A stretch of 10,780 bases of DNA, taken from Bacteroidales bacterium (GTDB lineage: Bacteria > Bacteroidota > Bacteroidia > Bacteroidales > B18-G4). The stretch lies in NCBI GenBank assembly GCA_023132505.1, contig JAGLYE010000034.1:1-10780 (forward strand). Reading direction: 5' to 3'. The translations under genes and the position numbers were made by a program. Positions 1-8,000 of the stretch are shown in pieces. Below the pieces are notes generated by a model. The model saw only the letters and a list, made by a program, of their open reading frames with translations, ran no database searches and was not told the DNA's origin. Positions within the stretch are counted from its first letter, which is position 1; every line of letters starts with the position of its first letter.

Positions 1-4
1 GCCG

Positions 5-12
5 CAAAATTA
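5..12 (-). promoter_or_regulatory. Possible divergent -7 element (TAATTTTG on the minus strand)
   Basis: Read on the minus strand these bases are TAATTTTG, which fits the Bacteroidota -7 consensus TAnnTTTG. If real, it would drive a gene leaving the window to the left and make 1-178 a divergent intergenic region. No matching -33 TTTG is seen at the right distance, and chance matches are common in AT-rich DNA. Confidence 0.2.
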
Positions 13-111
13 GCAAGAAATTAATCCTCATTGAAAAAGCACACTAATTTATGCACAAAAGCCTGTTAATTCTAATTCGGAACAATTTATGTTTCATAAT
101 AAAATTTTAAA

Positions 112-119
112 TAGTTTTG
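112..119 (+). promoter_or_regulatory. Likely -7 promoter element of the four-gene operon (TAGTTTTG)
   Basis: TAGTTTTG matches the Bacteroidota sigma-70-type -7 element TAnnTTTG exactly. A weak -33 candidate, TATG at 88-91 (3 of 4 against TTTG), lies 20 bases upstream. Transcription would start near 126 and give a leader of about 50 bases before the ATG at 179. It is the only plus-strand match I found upstream of the operon. No operator palindrome is evident. Confidence 0.5.
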
Positions 120-178
120 TGCGTTGTAATACAAAAATGGGAATACCTCTTTTTTAAACCGTTAACACCTCAAATAAG

Positions 179-814
179 ATGATCAAGAGAATCTTAAAAA
201 TTACTGTCCTGGTAATGATTGCCCTGAGCCTGGGTTCGGGGATGTCAGGATGTAAAAGCAAGAAAAAACTGGTACGAGAGCAGGCTGCTGCAGAATATGC
301 CAGGAAAGTGGAAACAGCAAAGCAAGACCTTCTGTCTATCATCAATGATGAAGGCAACATGAGCCTGCAAGAGAAAGAAAGCAAACTTCAGCGGGTGAAA
401 GATATGAATATCAATGTACCTGAGATCCTTGCCCTGACCAGGGAAGCAGAAGAGGTCATCGAAGCTGAAAAGGAAGCCATGCGTAAAAAATGGGAGGAGG
501 AGAATAAAAAGAAAACGGAGGCTGTCAGTCTCTCGCTGGCTGATTACTTTGCCCTTGTGGCAGGTGCTTCCAGCGTTAAAAATGCAAACATGAAGATCCA
601 TGAGGCCCTCAAGCTTTTTGCAAGCCCCAACACACCGGTACTGATCATCGTCAGTCAGGAAGGCGACCTTGTTGATTACGACAGGCCCACCACAGCAAAG
701 AAATACCTGGAATACCTGAAAGACCAGAAAAAGAACCTGAATGAAATAGAAAACATCGAGTACGATGATAATGGTAAAATCAAATTACTTGAACTTATTA
801 AAAAGGATTATTAG
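179..814 (+). CDS. Exported lipoprotein with Lys/Glu-rich helical region and shared C-terminal domain
   Basis: Protein of 211 residues, function not recognised. The N-terminus has basic residues, a hydrophobic stretch (about 8-20) and a lipobox-like Met-Ser-Gly-Cys with Cys25, so a lipoprotein is likely, although Met at -3 is not the usual Leu. Lys residues rather than acidic ones follow the Cys, so the Bacteroidota surface-export signal is not evident and a periplasm-facing position is more likely. Residues about 30-115 are rich in Lys, Glu and Ala and look helical or coiled-coil. Residues about 118-211 form a compact domain (IHEALKLF at 140-147, KKYLEYL at 174-180) that resembles parts of the next protein and of the LRR protein. 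It is the first gene of a tight operon, and the next ATG follows its stop after 3 bases. ATG179 is the first start in frame and places the signal sequence correctly. No Shine-Dalgarno site is seen. Confidence 0.8.
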   Translation: MIKRILKITVLVMIALSLGSGMSGCKSKKKLVREQAAAEYARKVETAKQDLLSIINDEGNMSLQEKESKLQRVKDMNINVPEILALTREAEEVIEAEKEAMRKKWEEENKKKTEAVSLSLADYFALVAGASSVKNANMKIHEALKLFASPNTPVLIIVSQEGDLVDYDRPTTAKKYLEYLKDQKKNLNEIENIEYDDNGKIKLLELIKKDY

Positions 815-817
815 AAA

Positions 818-1393
818 ATGAAACGATTAAGCCTGATTCTAATTATAATGACCGGTATGGCTTTTGCCTATACCTCACAAGCCCAAACTGACATCAGCCC
901 TGAGAGAAAGCGTGCTATCGACAGTTTGGCCATGGAAAAGATCCGCGACCTTGGCAAGTACATCAGTATTATCGGCAATAAGCAAACACCTTTTTCCGAA
1001 GCCAAAAGGGTTATCGACCGCACACTGGAGCTTTTTGTTGAAGATGCCCAGATGGGAGTTTCATCCCTTTACAGGGAAGAAGTAGTTTATTATGGCATCA
1101 GGGAGTATCTTGAAAGGCTGATGTTGCTAAACTATGACAAAGTCAAAATCGAATGGTTTAACATACAATATATCAGCGACCTTGAACTTCAACCTGACGG
1201 GCGTTATGTGGGGGTGATCACCATCTTCCAGCGTTTTGAGGGCACCTCCGACGACGGGCTCATCTACAAGGATGTCACTAAAAAGGACATCACCGTTTAT
1301 GTAGAGAGAAAACAAACCCAGATCGGCGGGAAGCTTATCGGCTTCTGGGATGTCCTTCTGGGCGATATCAGGGTTGTTGAAACCTCAAAATAA
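818..1393 (+). CDS. Small exported protein of unknown function, shared-domain family
   Basis: Protein of 191 residues with a classical signal peptide: Lys2-Arg3, a hydrophobic core, and a likely signal peptidase I cut after Ala22 (Ser-Gln-Ala before Gln-Thr). The mature part is a single domain with a helical first half (about 48-110, including GNKQT at 53-57, a VIDRTLELF stretch near 65-73, and a REYLERL stretch) and a beta-rich second half (about 115-190). Its first half matches residues about 55-115 of the LRR protein encoded two genes downstream, with a shared GN..T, then VI...., then a ..LF pattern and a later YL[EK]. The helical-then-strand order could suit an NTF2-like fold, but that is a guess. 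No catalytic motif is visible. It lies 3 bases after the lipoprotein gene and 6 bases before the next gene, so co-expression is very likely. Confidence 0.8.
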   Translation: MKRLSLILIIMTGMAFAYTSQAQTDISPERKRAIDSLAMEKIRDLGKYISIIGNKQTPFSEAKRVIDRTLELFVEDAQMGVSSLYREEVVYYGIREYLERLMLLNYDKVKIEWFNIQYISDLELQPDGRYVGVITIFQRFEGTSDDGLIYKDVTKKDITVYVERKQTQIGGKLIGFWDVLLGDIRVVETSK

Positions 1394-1399
1394 TTTCTC

Positions 1400-2245
1400 A
1401 TGCTCAAATTGATCCCGGCCCCGGCAATTATTATTTTGCTGGTGTGCTTATCGTATCATGCTCAAACCCAAACCTTCGGCGATTTCAAATATGACGAAAC
1501 AGAGTTATATGCCGAAACCAAGCAGGTAAACCAGTTTTTCCGAAGGTTTAACGGAGAAGAAGATAAACAAGGGGAACGCCTTTACGAAAAAGATAAAGAC
1601 TTCCGTACTTATAAACTGCGTAAAAAATACGTTCCATCGCTTTTCAACCTCGAAAGCAGCATCCTCAATAATGCAGGCAAGGAAAAATTCACCGAACTGG
1701 TACTCGATAAAAACATGCCGGTGTACCTCGATTTCCATGGTGGGGCCTGGTTATGTGAGCTTAACACTTTGTTCGTATATGAAGGCCGGGAACAGGAGCT
1801 TACCCTTTTCCTGGTGCTGCAGGAAGAAATAGTAGGATCGAAATGGGTTATCGATGGTATATATTTTGAGCCTTTTTACGATCTGCTGCGAAAACCCGAC
1901 AACAGCAACTTTAACGACAGCAAATTCCTCCATCCCCTAAGCCATGAAGTAGGCTTTATGAATATTTTCAGGGTTTTTAATGAAAGCGACAGCCTGGAAT
2001 ATTTCGGGAATAAGCATTTTCAACCTGATTACTTATCTTTGTTCTTTTACGAGATAAAGAAAGGGAGGCTGGAATTTAAAACAGTAAAAAACCTGAAATT
2101 CCATTTTTTCCAAATCGATGGCTGGTATTTCGAGCTTACCTACTTTAATCGTGACGGGTATAATAGCGGATGGCTGATTTCCAATCTCCTGGAAATCGAT
2201 GAAAAGAACAGGGATATCCTGCTCAATTATATTTACCATGAATAA
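1400..2245 (+). CDS. Exported protein of unknown function, third gene of the operon
   Basis: Protein of 281 residues. The first 21 residues form a signal peptide with a hydrophobic core and a likely cut after Ala21 (Tyr-His-Ala before Gln-Thr). There are no further membrane segments and no sorting tail. The mature protein is rich in aromatic and charged residues. Notable stretches are QFFRRFNGEED (45-55), a strand-like LTLFLVLQEE region leading into KWVIDGIYFEPF (148-159), and FLHPLSHEVGFMNIFRVF (177-194). The KWVI..IYFEPF strand pattern recalls NTF2-like domains, but I cannot assign a family with confidence. Its stop codon overlaps the start of the LRR gene by 8 bases in the string ATGAATAA, which suggests coupled translation. 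Function unknown. A structural or accessory partner of the neighbouring exported proteins is an inference from operon position. Confidence 0.78.
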   Translation: MLKLIPAPAIIILLVCLSYHAQTQTFGDFKYDETELYAETKQVNQFFRRFNGEEDKQGERLYEKDKDFRTYKLRKKYVPSLFNLESSILNNAGKEKFTELVLDKNMPVYLDFHGGAWLCELNTLFVYEGREQELTLFLVLQEEIVGSKWVIDGIYFEPFYDLLRKPDNSNFNDSKFLHPLSHEVGFMNIFRVFNESDSLEYFGNKHFQPDYLSLFFYEIKKGRLEFKTVKNLKFHFFQIDGWYFELTYFNRDGYNSGWLISNLLEIDEKNRDILLNYIYHE

Positions 2246-4934
2246 ACTTTACAGCTTATTTTCAGTACTGCCCCTCATCTATCTGCTTTTCCTCTTTCCG
2301 CAAATCACATATTCCCAGGAAGGCAGTGAAGGTTACAGTCCTGAGAAATTAGCTGAATATAAGGCCGATGTACAAAACCTGGTCGATTTCCTCGAGTATT
2401 CTTTTAACATGCTGGGCAATCCTAAAACCACTACCAGGGACAAAGATGTGATAATCAACCAGAGCTATGCCAAGATATTCCGGGATGGGGATGTTCAGAT
2501 TGAAGACGACCTCGACGATAATCGTGAAATCCTTATCAATAAAGATGTACAGGCCTACCTGAAAGACATAGATTTCTTTTTTAAGGAGGCAGTCTTTTCC
2601 CTGAATGTGAGCAGTGTAGATCATCATTTCAATGCCGACAAAGATCTCTACTTCATTGTTACACTGACAAGAACCCTTAATGGCAGAACGGTAACCGGCG
2701 ATAGTGTTTCATCCAACAAAGAGCGGTTCATTGAAGTCAATTATGATGATATTACCCAGGATTTGAGGATAGTCTCTATCTATACAACTAAAATCGACGA
2801 AAAAGATGAAATGTTCGCCTGGTGGAATAAGATGCCGGAAGCCTGGCGTAATGTTATAGGACATGAAGCATTTATCATTGATACCATGCGGCTGTCGAAA
2901 ATTGTCGAGATCAATGACACCATGGCTATCGCTGAGTATTGGGGTATAAAAGAAGTTCCTGTTGACACCTTCCTGGTTTATGGAGCTGACACCCTGTATG
3001 TTGATGAAACAGAATTTATAGAAGGCCTTTTCAGGGATACTTTAGCCCTTAGAAAAAATGTCAGTTACAGATTGCTGCAGCGCATTGCCTCCGAAACTGA
3101 AATTGATGTCAGCGGTAACCTGAACATTTCCTCCCTGGCTCCCCTTGCACAGATGGGGAAAATTAAAAAAGTGAATTGTGCCAACACCCTGATCGATGAC
3201 CTCAGCCCGCTTAGAAATCTTATCAATATCGAATCGCTGGATTGTTCAGGATCAGCCGTGAGCAGTCTTGCCCCCATGCAGTATTCCATTTCACTCAAAA
3301 GTCTCGATATCCATTCTACAAGGGTTTCCGACCTTGAAGTGATTGCCAACCTGAGGAACCTTGAGAAATTCAATTTCTCCAATACTCTTATCGACAGCCC
3401 CGATATGCTTTCAGGCATGGTCAACATGCATGATCTCAGATTCAACAATACTTTCGTCAGCAAGCTTACAGCCATACAGAACCTGAATGAGCTGCAGATA
3501 ATCAATTGCTCCCGAACCTATATTAAGGACCTGGGGCCACTGCAAAACCTGATCAATCTCGAAAGACTTTATATCAGCAGCACAGCTGTAAGCAGTTTGC
3601 AGGCCTTGTCACAACTTGACATGTTGCAGACCATATACCTGGACAGCACAAACGTGAACAGTCTCCAGCCCCTGAACGGCCTTGAGAAACTTGAGAAGGT
3701 CTATTGCGACAATACCGGGATCACCGGTTCGAAAGCCAATAAGTTCATGGCTGACAACCCCAATGTGCTGGTGGTTTATGAATCTGTAGCACTTACCAAA
3801 TGGTGGAATGCCATGTCGGCTGAATGGCAGAGTATTTTCAGGCAGATGACTGAACTGGATACCTCTCCCACCAAGGAACAATTACATAAAGCCGCTAAGA
3901 TCACTGAGGTCGATATTTCCGGAAACACAGGTATCAGGAATCTGGCACCGCTTAAAACATTGACAGACCTAAATATTCTTAATTGCAGTAATACCGTAAT
4001 TGACAATCTGTGGCCGGTATCCGACCTGATCGACCTGAACACACTGAATTGTTCAGGAACAGGGGTGAGCAACTGCGATCCACTTCGCGACCTGGTGAAC
4101 CTCGAACACCTTGACATCAGCAATACAAAGATTACCGACATACAATGCATCTCAAGGATAAAAAGCCTCAGGGAGCTTAATGTAGCGTATACTTCCGTTA
4201 CGAGTATCAATGTGTTTGGAAAAAGCAATCTCAACCTTGTTTATGCAGATGAAACCGGGATAGGTATTGGTGAAGTCATCGCATTCAAAAAAGAAAACCC
4301 TGATGCTACGGTGATCTACCAGAGCACTGACCTCCAGGCCTGGTGGGCAGCTTTATCGCCGGTCTGGCAGGATATATTCACTGCATCAGCGGGAATAAAA
4401 CACTCCCCCGGCATAGAGGACCTTCAACGCATTGCAGACCTTAGTGAAATTGACATCTCCCAGAATAAAAATCTGGGCAACCTGATCCCACTACAGAAAC
4501 TTTATATGCTAAGGTCGCTCAAGATGAATGACACGCAGATTTCTGACCTCGAACCTATTTCCGGGATGCATACCCTTGAAAGTCTGACCATTTCCAACAA
4601 TCCCATTGAAGATATTTCGGCCATATCCGGCCTGACAGAGCTAAACAAACTCGAATTTAAAAACACGCCCATAAGTGACCTAAGACCCCTTACAGGGCTT
4701 AGCAAGCTGAAGATCCTCGATATGGCAGGGACACAGATAAAAAAGCTGGATGAGATTACATCCCTGCATCGACTGGAACAGATATCATTCTACAACACCT
4801 CCATAAAATCACTCAGCCCGCTGGAAGACCTGCCTATGCTGAGAAGCATCAAATGTTATAACACCAGACTCAGCGAAAAGAAAGTCAGGAAATTCGGAGA
4901 GGCAAAACCCAGTTGCGAGATCATCTTTTATTAA
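2238..4934 (+). CDS. Exported leucine-rich-repeat protein with three repeated LRR blocks
   Basis: Protein of 898 residues. An upstream in-frame ATG at 2199 would add 13 residues inside the previous gene. I chose ATG2238 because it puts the signal peptide (hydrophobic 7-24, likely cut after Ser26) at the N-terminus. Residues about 52-185 are a domain shared with the second operon protein. Trp-Trp motifs at 195, 522 and 702 each begin a short helical cap of form WW..[ML][PS]..W. LRRs of 22 residues follow, of the SDS22/internalin-like type (L..L....T.I.DL.PL..L): roughly ten units from about 286, six after the second Trp-Trp and seven after the third. Each block ends in a similar cap, with Asn/Glu-Thr-x-Ile/Leu, then a helix containing Phe, then a short beta strand. 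No T9SS tail and no membrane anchor are seen, so a periplasmic or loosely surface-bound location is open. LRR arrays usually bind protein or glycan ligands; no ligand can be named here. Confidence 0.88.
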   Translation: MNKLYSLFSVLPLIYLLFLFPQITYSQEGSEGYSPEKLAEYKADVQNLVDFLEYSFNMLGNPKTTTRDKDVIINQSYAKIFRDGDVQIEDDLDDNREILINKDVQAYLKDIDFFFKEAVFSLNVSSVDHHFNADKDLYFIVTLTRTLNGRTVTGDSVSSNKERFIEVNYDDITQDLRIVSIYTTKIDEKDEMFAWWNKMPEAWRNVIGHEAFIIDTMRLSKIVEINDTMAIAEYWGIKEVPVDTFLVYGADTLYVDETEFIEGLFRDTLALRKNVSYRLLQRIASETEIDVSGNLNISSLAPLAQMGKIKKVNCANTLIDDLSPLRNLINIESLDCSGSAVSSLAPMQYSISLKSLDIHSTRVSDLEVIANLRNLEKFNFSNTLIDSPDMLSGMVNMHDLRFNNTFVSKLTAIQNLNELQIINCSRTYIKDLGPLQNLINLERLYISSTAVSSLQALSQLDMLQTIYLDSTNVNSLQPLNGLEKLEKVYCDNTGITGSKANKFMADNPNVLVVYESVALTKWWNAMSAEWQSIFRQMTELDTSPTKEQLHKAAKITEVDISGNTGIRNLAPLKTLTDLNILNCSNTVIDNLWPVSDLIDLNTLNCSGTGVSNCDPLRDLVNLEHLDISNTKITDIQCISRIKSLRELNVAYTSVTSINVFGKSNLNLVYADETGIGIGEVIAFKKENPDATVIYQSTDLQAWWAALSPVWQDIFTASAGIKHSPGIEDLQRIADLSEIDISQNKNLGNLIPLQKLYMLRSLKMNDTQISDLEPISGMHTLESLTISNNPIEDISAISGLTELNKLEFKNTPISDLRPLTGLSKLKILDMAGTQIKKLDEITSLHRLEQISFYNTSIKSLSPLEDLPMLRSIKCYNTRLSEKKVRKFGEAKPSCEIIFY
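3093..4934 (+). repeat. Protein-level LRR array in three blocks
   Basis: This stretch encodes about 23 leucine-rich repeats of 22 residues in three blocks, separated by Trp-Trp cap segments at 3801 and 4341. The repetition is clear in the protein but degenerate in the DNA, as expected for old repeats under selection. There are no long identical DNA repeats or spacers. The second block (Trp-Trp to Trp-Trp) spans 180 residues and the third 197. Confidence 0.8.
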
Positions 4935-4935
4935 T

Positions 4936-4975
4936 GCCGGAAAACAGGTTTTCAGGCAACCTTATTGAGGTTTTC
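4936..4975 (+). terminator. Two adjacent small hairpins, possible weak terminator
   Basis: Right after the LRR stop codon, GCCGGAAAA (4936-4944) pairs with TTTTCAGGC (4949-4957) with one mismatch around a 4-base loop. AACCT (4958-4962) then pairs with AGGTT (4968-4972) around a 5-base loop, and the following bases are TTCTCTGTC. The T run is short and the second stem has only 5 pairs, so termination here would be partial at best. The position between two transcription units supports it. Confidence 0.35.
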
Positions 4976-5004
4976 TCTGTCATTTAATTATGCATATTAT
5001 TTAT

Positions 5005-5012
5005 TAAATTTG
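5005..5012 (+). promoter_or_regulatory. Likely -7 promoter element of the peptidase genes (TAAATTTG)
   Basis: TAAATTTG is an exact match to the Bacteroidota -7 element TAnnTTTG, centred about 27 bases before the ATG at 5036. A transcript would start near 5019 and have a very short leader. A -33 element is not clear; TTTA at 4983-4986 is the best candidate at an 18-base spacing. With the hairpins just upstream, this suggests that the peptidase genes form a separate transcription unit. Confidence 0.5.
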
Positions 5013-5035
5013 CCTGTAGTTTTAAACTAGTCTTT

Positions 5036-8000
5036 ATGAAAGTTATATATACCTTTTTTGTAATCCTGATCTTAAGCGGCTTCCTGTGTGCCCAGGAAAC
5101 ATCCCTGCCCCAATCAGCATACGAGTTAAAACCTTTAAGTACAGAGGAAGAGGCAGCACTCAAAAAGCTGCCGGAATTGAAACTCCCTGCGGCTTACAAA
5201 AACAAATATCTTCCCGCGATTGTGGATAACTCCACACAACCCTACATGCGTGAAGTATTCCAACAGCATATGTATAGTTGCGGGCAAGCTGCAGCTATTG
5301 GGTATAACTTCACATACGAAATTGACTGGAAAAGGGATTTGCCGGCAAACATTAACGACAATCTATACCCGACACATTTTACCTGGAACTGGATGAATAG
5401 CGGATATGGCTGGTATGGGGTAAGCTTCCTTCATAGTTTTCAGATATTAAGGCATTGCGGATGCCCCAATGTTACCGATTATGGCGGAACCCTTTCATTT
5501 GGAGGGGAAACACGATGGATATCAGGTTATAACGAATATTACAACGGCATGTCCAACAGGATCAGCAATGCTTACCAAATCCAGGTGGGAACGACTGAAG
5601 GGCTTGATAACTTTAAGCACTGGATCAACGACCACCATGAGGAAGCAGCAGTGGGTGGCGTTGGAAGCTTTTATTCGCAGTATATGTCAGCCTCTTATAC
5701 ACTACCGGCGGGAACCCCTGAGGAAGGGAAATATGTTCTTATCAGTTTCGGAGGAAGTGCCAATCATGCGCAAACCATTGTCGGATATAACGACTCCATC
5801 AGGTGGGACTATAACAATGATGGGCAGTATACAAACAACATCGATATCAACGGCGATGGCGAGGTGAACATGAAAGACTGGGAAATCGGTGGGTTTAAGA
5901 TGGTGCAAAGCTATGGCGGCGTTCCGAACTGGGGTGACCAGGGATATGCCTACATGATGTATAAGACCGTGGCCGATAAGCTGGGCCAGGGGGGTATATG
6001 GAACCACTCTGTGTATGTGCTCGATGTAAAAGAGAACCTTGAGCCACAGGCCACCATGAAGGTGACACTGACACATAATTCCCGTGATAAGATCAAAGTC
6101 ATGGCCGGAATATCGAACAATGTAAATGCTGTTTATCCTCAGTATACGCTTGAATACCCAATCCTCAATTATCAGGGGGGGGATCAATACATGCAGGGAG
6201 GTTGGAGCAATCCTGACAACAAAACCATAGAATTCGGTCTTGACATCTCACCACTTTTGTCGGAGATTGAGCTTGGCCAGGATGTTAAGTTCTTCCTGCA
6301 GGTATATGAATACGATCCTTCAGGTGTAGGCACAGGACTGATCAATAGCTTTTCAGTGTTCGACTACACGAATGGTACAGTAGAGATCCCCTGCCCTCAA
6401 TCCAATGTTCCCCTTAACGAAAATGACCTTACCAGCCTCAACCTTATTGCAAACTTCGATTTCGACAGGGTGCACATTTTAAATGCCGGACTGCCGCCGG
6501 CAACAATCGGACAACCATATTCAGTACAGCTCACGGCCTCTGGCGGAAGCCTTCCATATACTTTCAAGCTCGTGAAACAATATGAAGAGGATGCTTCAAC
6601 AGAAACCTTTCCGATGATCAACCAGAACCAGCTCTCCCCGAACAATAATACCAAGGGTTTTGTAACGCAAGCACTTGATTTTGATTTTCCCTATTATGAT
6701 TCTGTTTATTCTTCTGTAACTGTCCATGTTGACGGCTATCTTATGTTTGACGAACAGCTGTATCCCTATCCCTATTTCAAAGACGATATGAACCTGTTCA
6801 AGATCACCAGGCATATCTCTCCCTTTATGTGCCATGCTATACGGCTATACCCCTCAGAAGGCGATGGGATCTGGTATGAAGGGGATACCACCCAGGCCAC
6901 CTTCCGCTGGAATGCATCCATCGACGGATTGAGTGCAACAACAGATATTAAAGTGGCAGTCAGGTTATTCCCAAGTGGAAAGATTGAATTTCTTTATGGG
7001 GATATCGTAATAGGGGATGATGTGTTATGGGTACCGGGACTTTGTGATGGCAATCAGGATGACATGCAATTCTCAGACTTTTATTTCAATGAGCTCCCGG
7101 CGGCTAACACCGTATATGAGTATGAACGCTATAATTATCCCGAAGGCCTGAGCATTTCAGAAGACGGTCTGATCACCGGAACAGTGCTTCAACCTGTGAA
7201 CGGTGAAGCCATGACCTTTAAGGTTACCGACAATAATTTCGTTTACGCTAAGAAAACACTACTCTTCTCAACATCGGGTATACTAATCGTAGATTCAATA
7301 TGTTCCGGAGGTGATGACTTGATCGAATATGGCGAAATCGCCAATTTAAGCGTCGAACTCACCAACCTGGAGGGGAGCACCATCACCAATGCAAGCATGA
7401 CCATCAGTACAGATGACACCTATATCACCATTGTGGATGGCTATGAAAATATTGGGACCATTGATGTTGGACAAACTGTATCCTTCGAAAATGCATTCAG
7501 TTTCCAGGTTGCCTCTGATATCCCCGATGAGCATAATTTTGAGATAGAGACTAGCATAGAAGGCATGCGGCAGGTGTGGGAAAGCGCCCTTTCATATGTT
7601 GCATATGCACCTGTTATTGAACTCCTTGAGGTGGTTATCGATGATGGAGGGAATGGAAGACTCGATCCGGGAGAAACCTGTGATATGCTGGTTCATATCA
7701 AAAATGAAGGCGGCAGCCACATTTCTGTAATGGATTGTGTACTTGAATGCCCGGATCCCGATATTACCATCAATGAAGATACTTATTATGTTTCTATACT
7801 GCATCCCGACAGCTCCATTTACCTTGTATATAATATCAGCGTAGATCCTGCAGCTTCTATTGGACATCTTGTTGATTTCGACATTGACATGAACGGGGGC
7901 ATGGGATTTGAAACCACTTTATCTTTCGTTCAGCGCATTGGCCTGACGATTGAGGATTTTGAAACAGGTGATTTCCACCTTTTCAGCTGGGGTTTCAAAG

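Noticed and set aside
2199..2237. Upstream start for the LRR protein
   Set aside because: It adds 13 residues ahead of the signal peptide and lies inside the previous gene. ATG2238 fits the export signal and operon overlap better.
3776..4234. Minus-strand frames within the LRR gene (also 3065-3505)
   Set aside because: Their Ser/Leu/Arg-rich translations mirror the repeats on the coding strand. There is no promoter or independent support.
3093..4934. CRISPR or DNA tandem-repeat array
   Set aside because: The periodicity of about 66 bases comes from 22-residue LRRs. The DNA copies are degenerate and there are no constant repeats with unique spacers.
2820..4934. Internalin-type host-invasion factor
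   Set aside because: The repeat class is similar, but there is no cell-wall anchor or host-associated context. LRRs of this type are common in free-living bacteria.
5078..5095. Lipoprotein signal at Cys18 of the large protein
   Set aside because: Cys18 sits in Phe-Leu-Cys-Ala, without a Gly/Ala/Ser at -1. A signal peptidase I cut after Ala19 fits better and agrees with the T9SS tail.
5843..5881. True dockerin of a cellulosome
   Set aside because: The DxNxDG motif is inside a peptidase domain, and there are no cohesins or glycoside hydrolases nearby. It is better read as a structural calcium loop.
5702..6187. Minus-strand frame of 161 codons
   Set aside because: It is antisense to the conserved catalytic region of the peptidase-like gene, and its translation shows no recognisable motif. 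It is a shadow frame.
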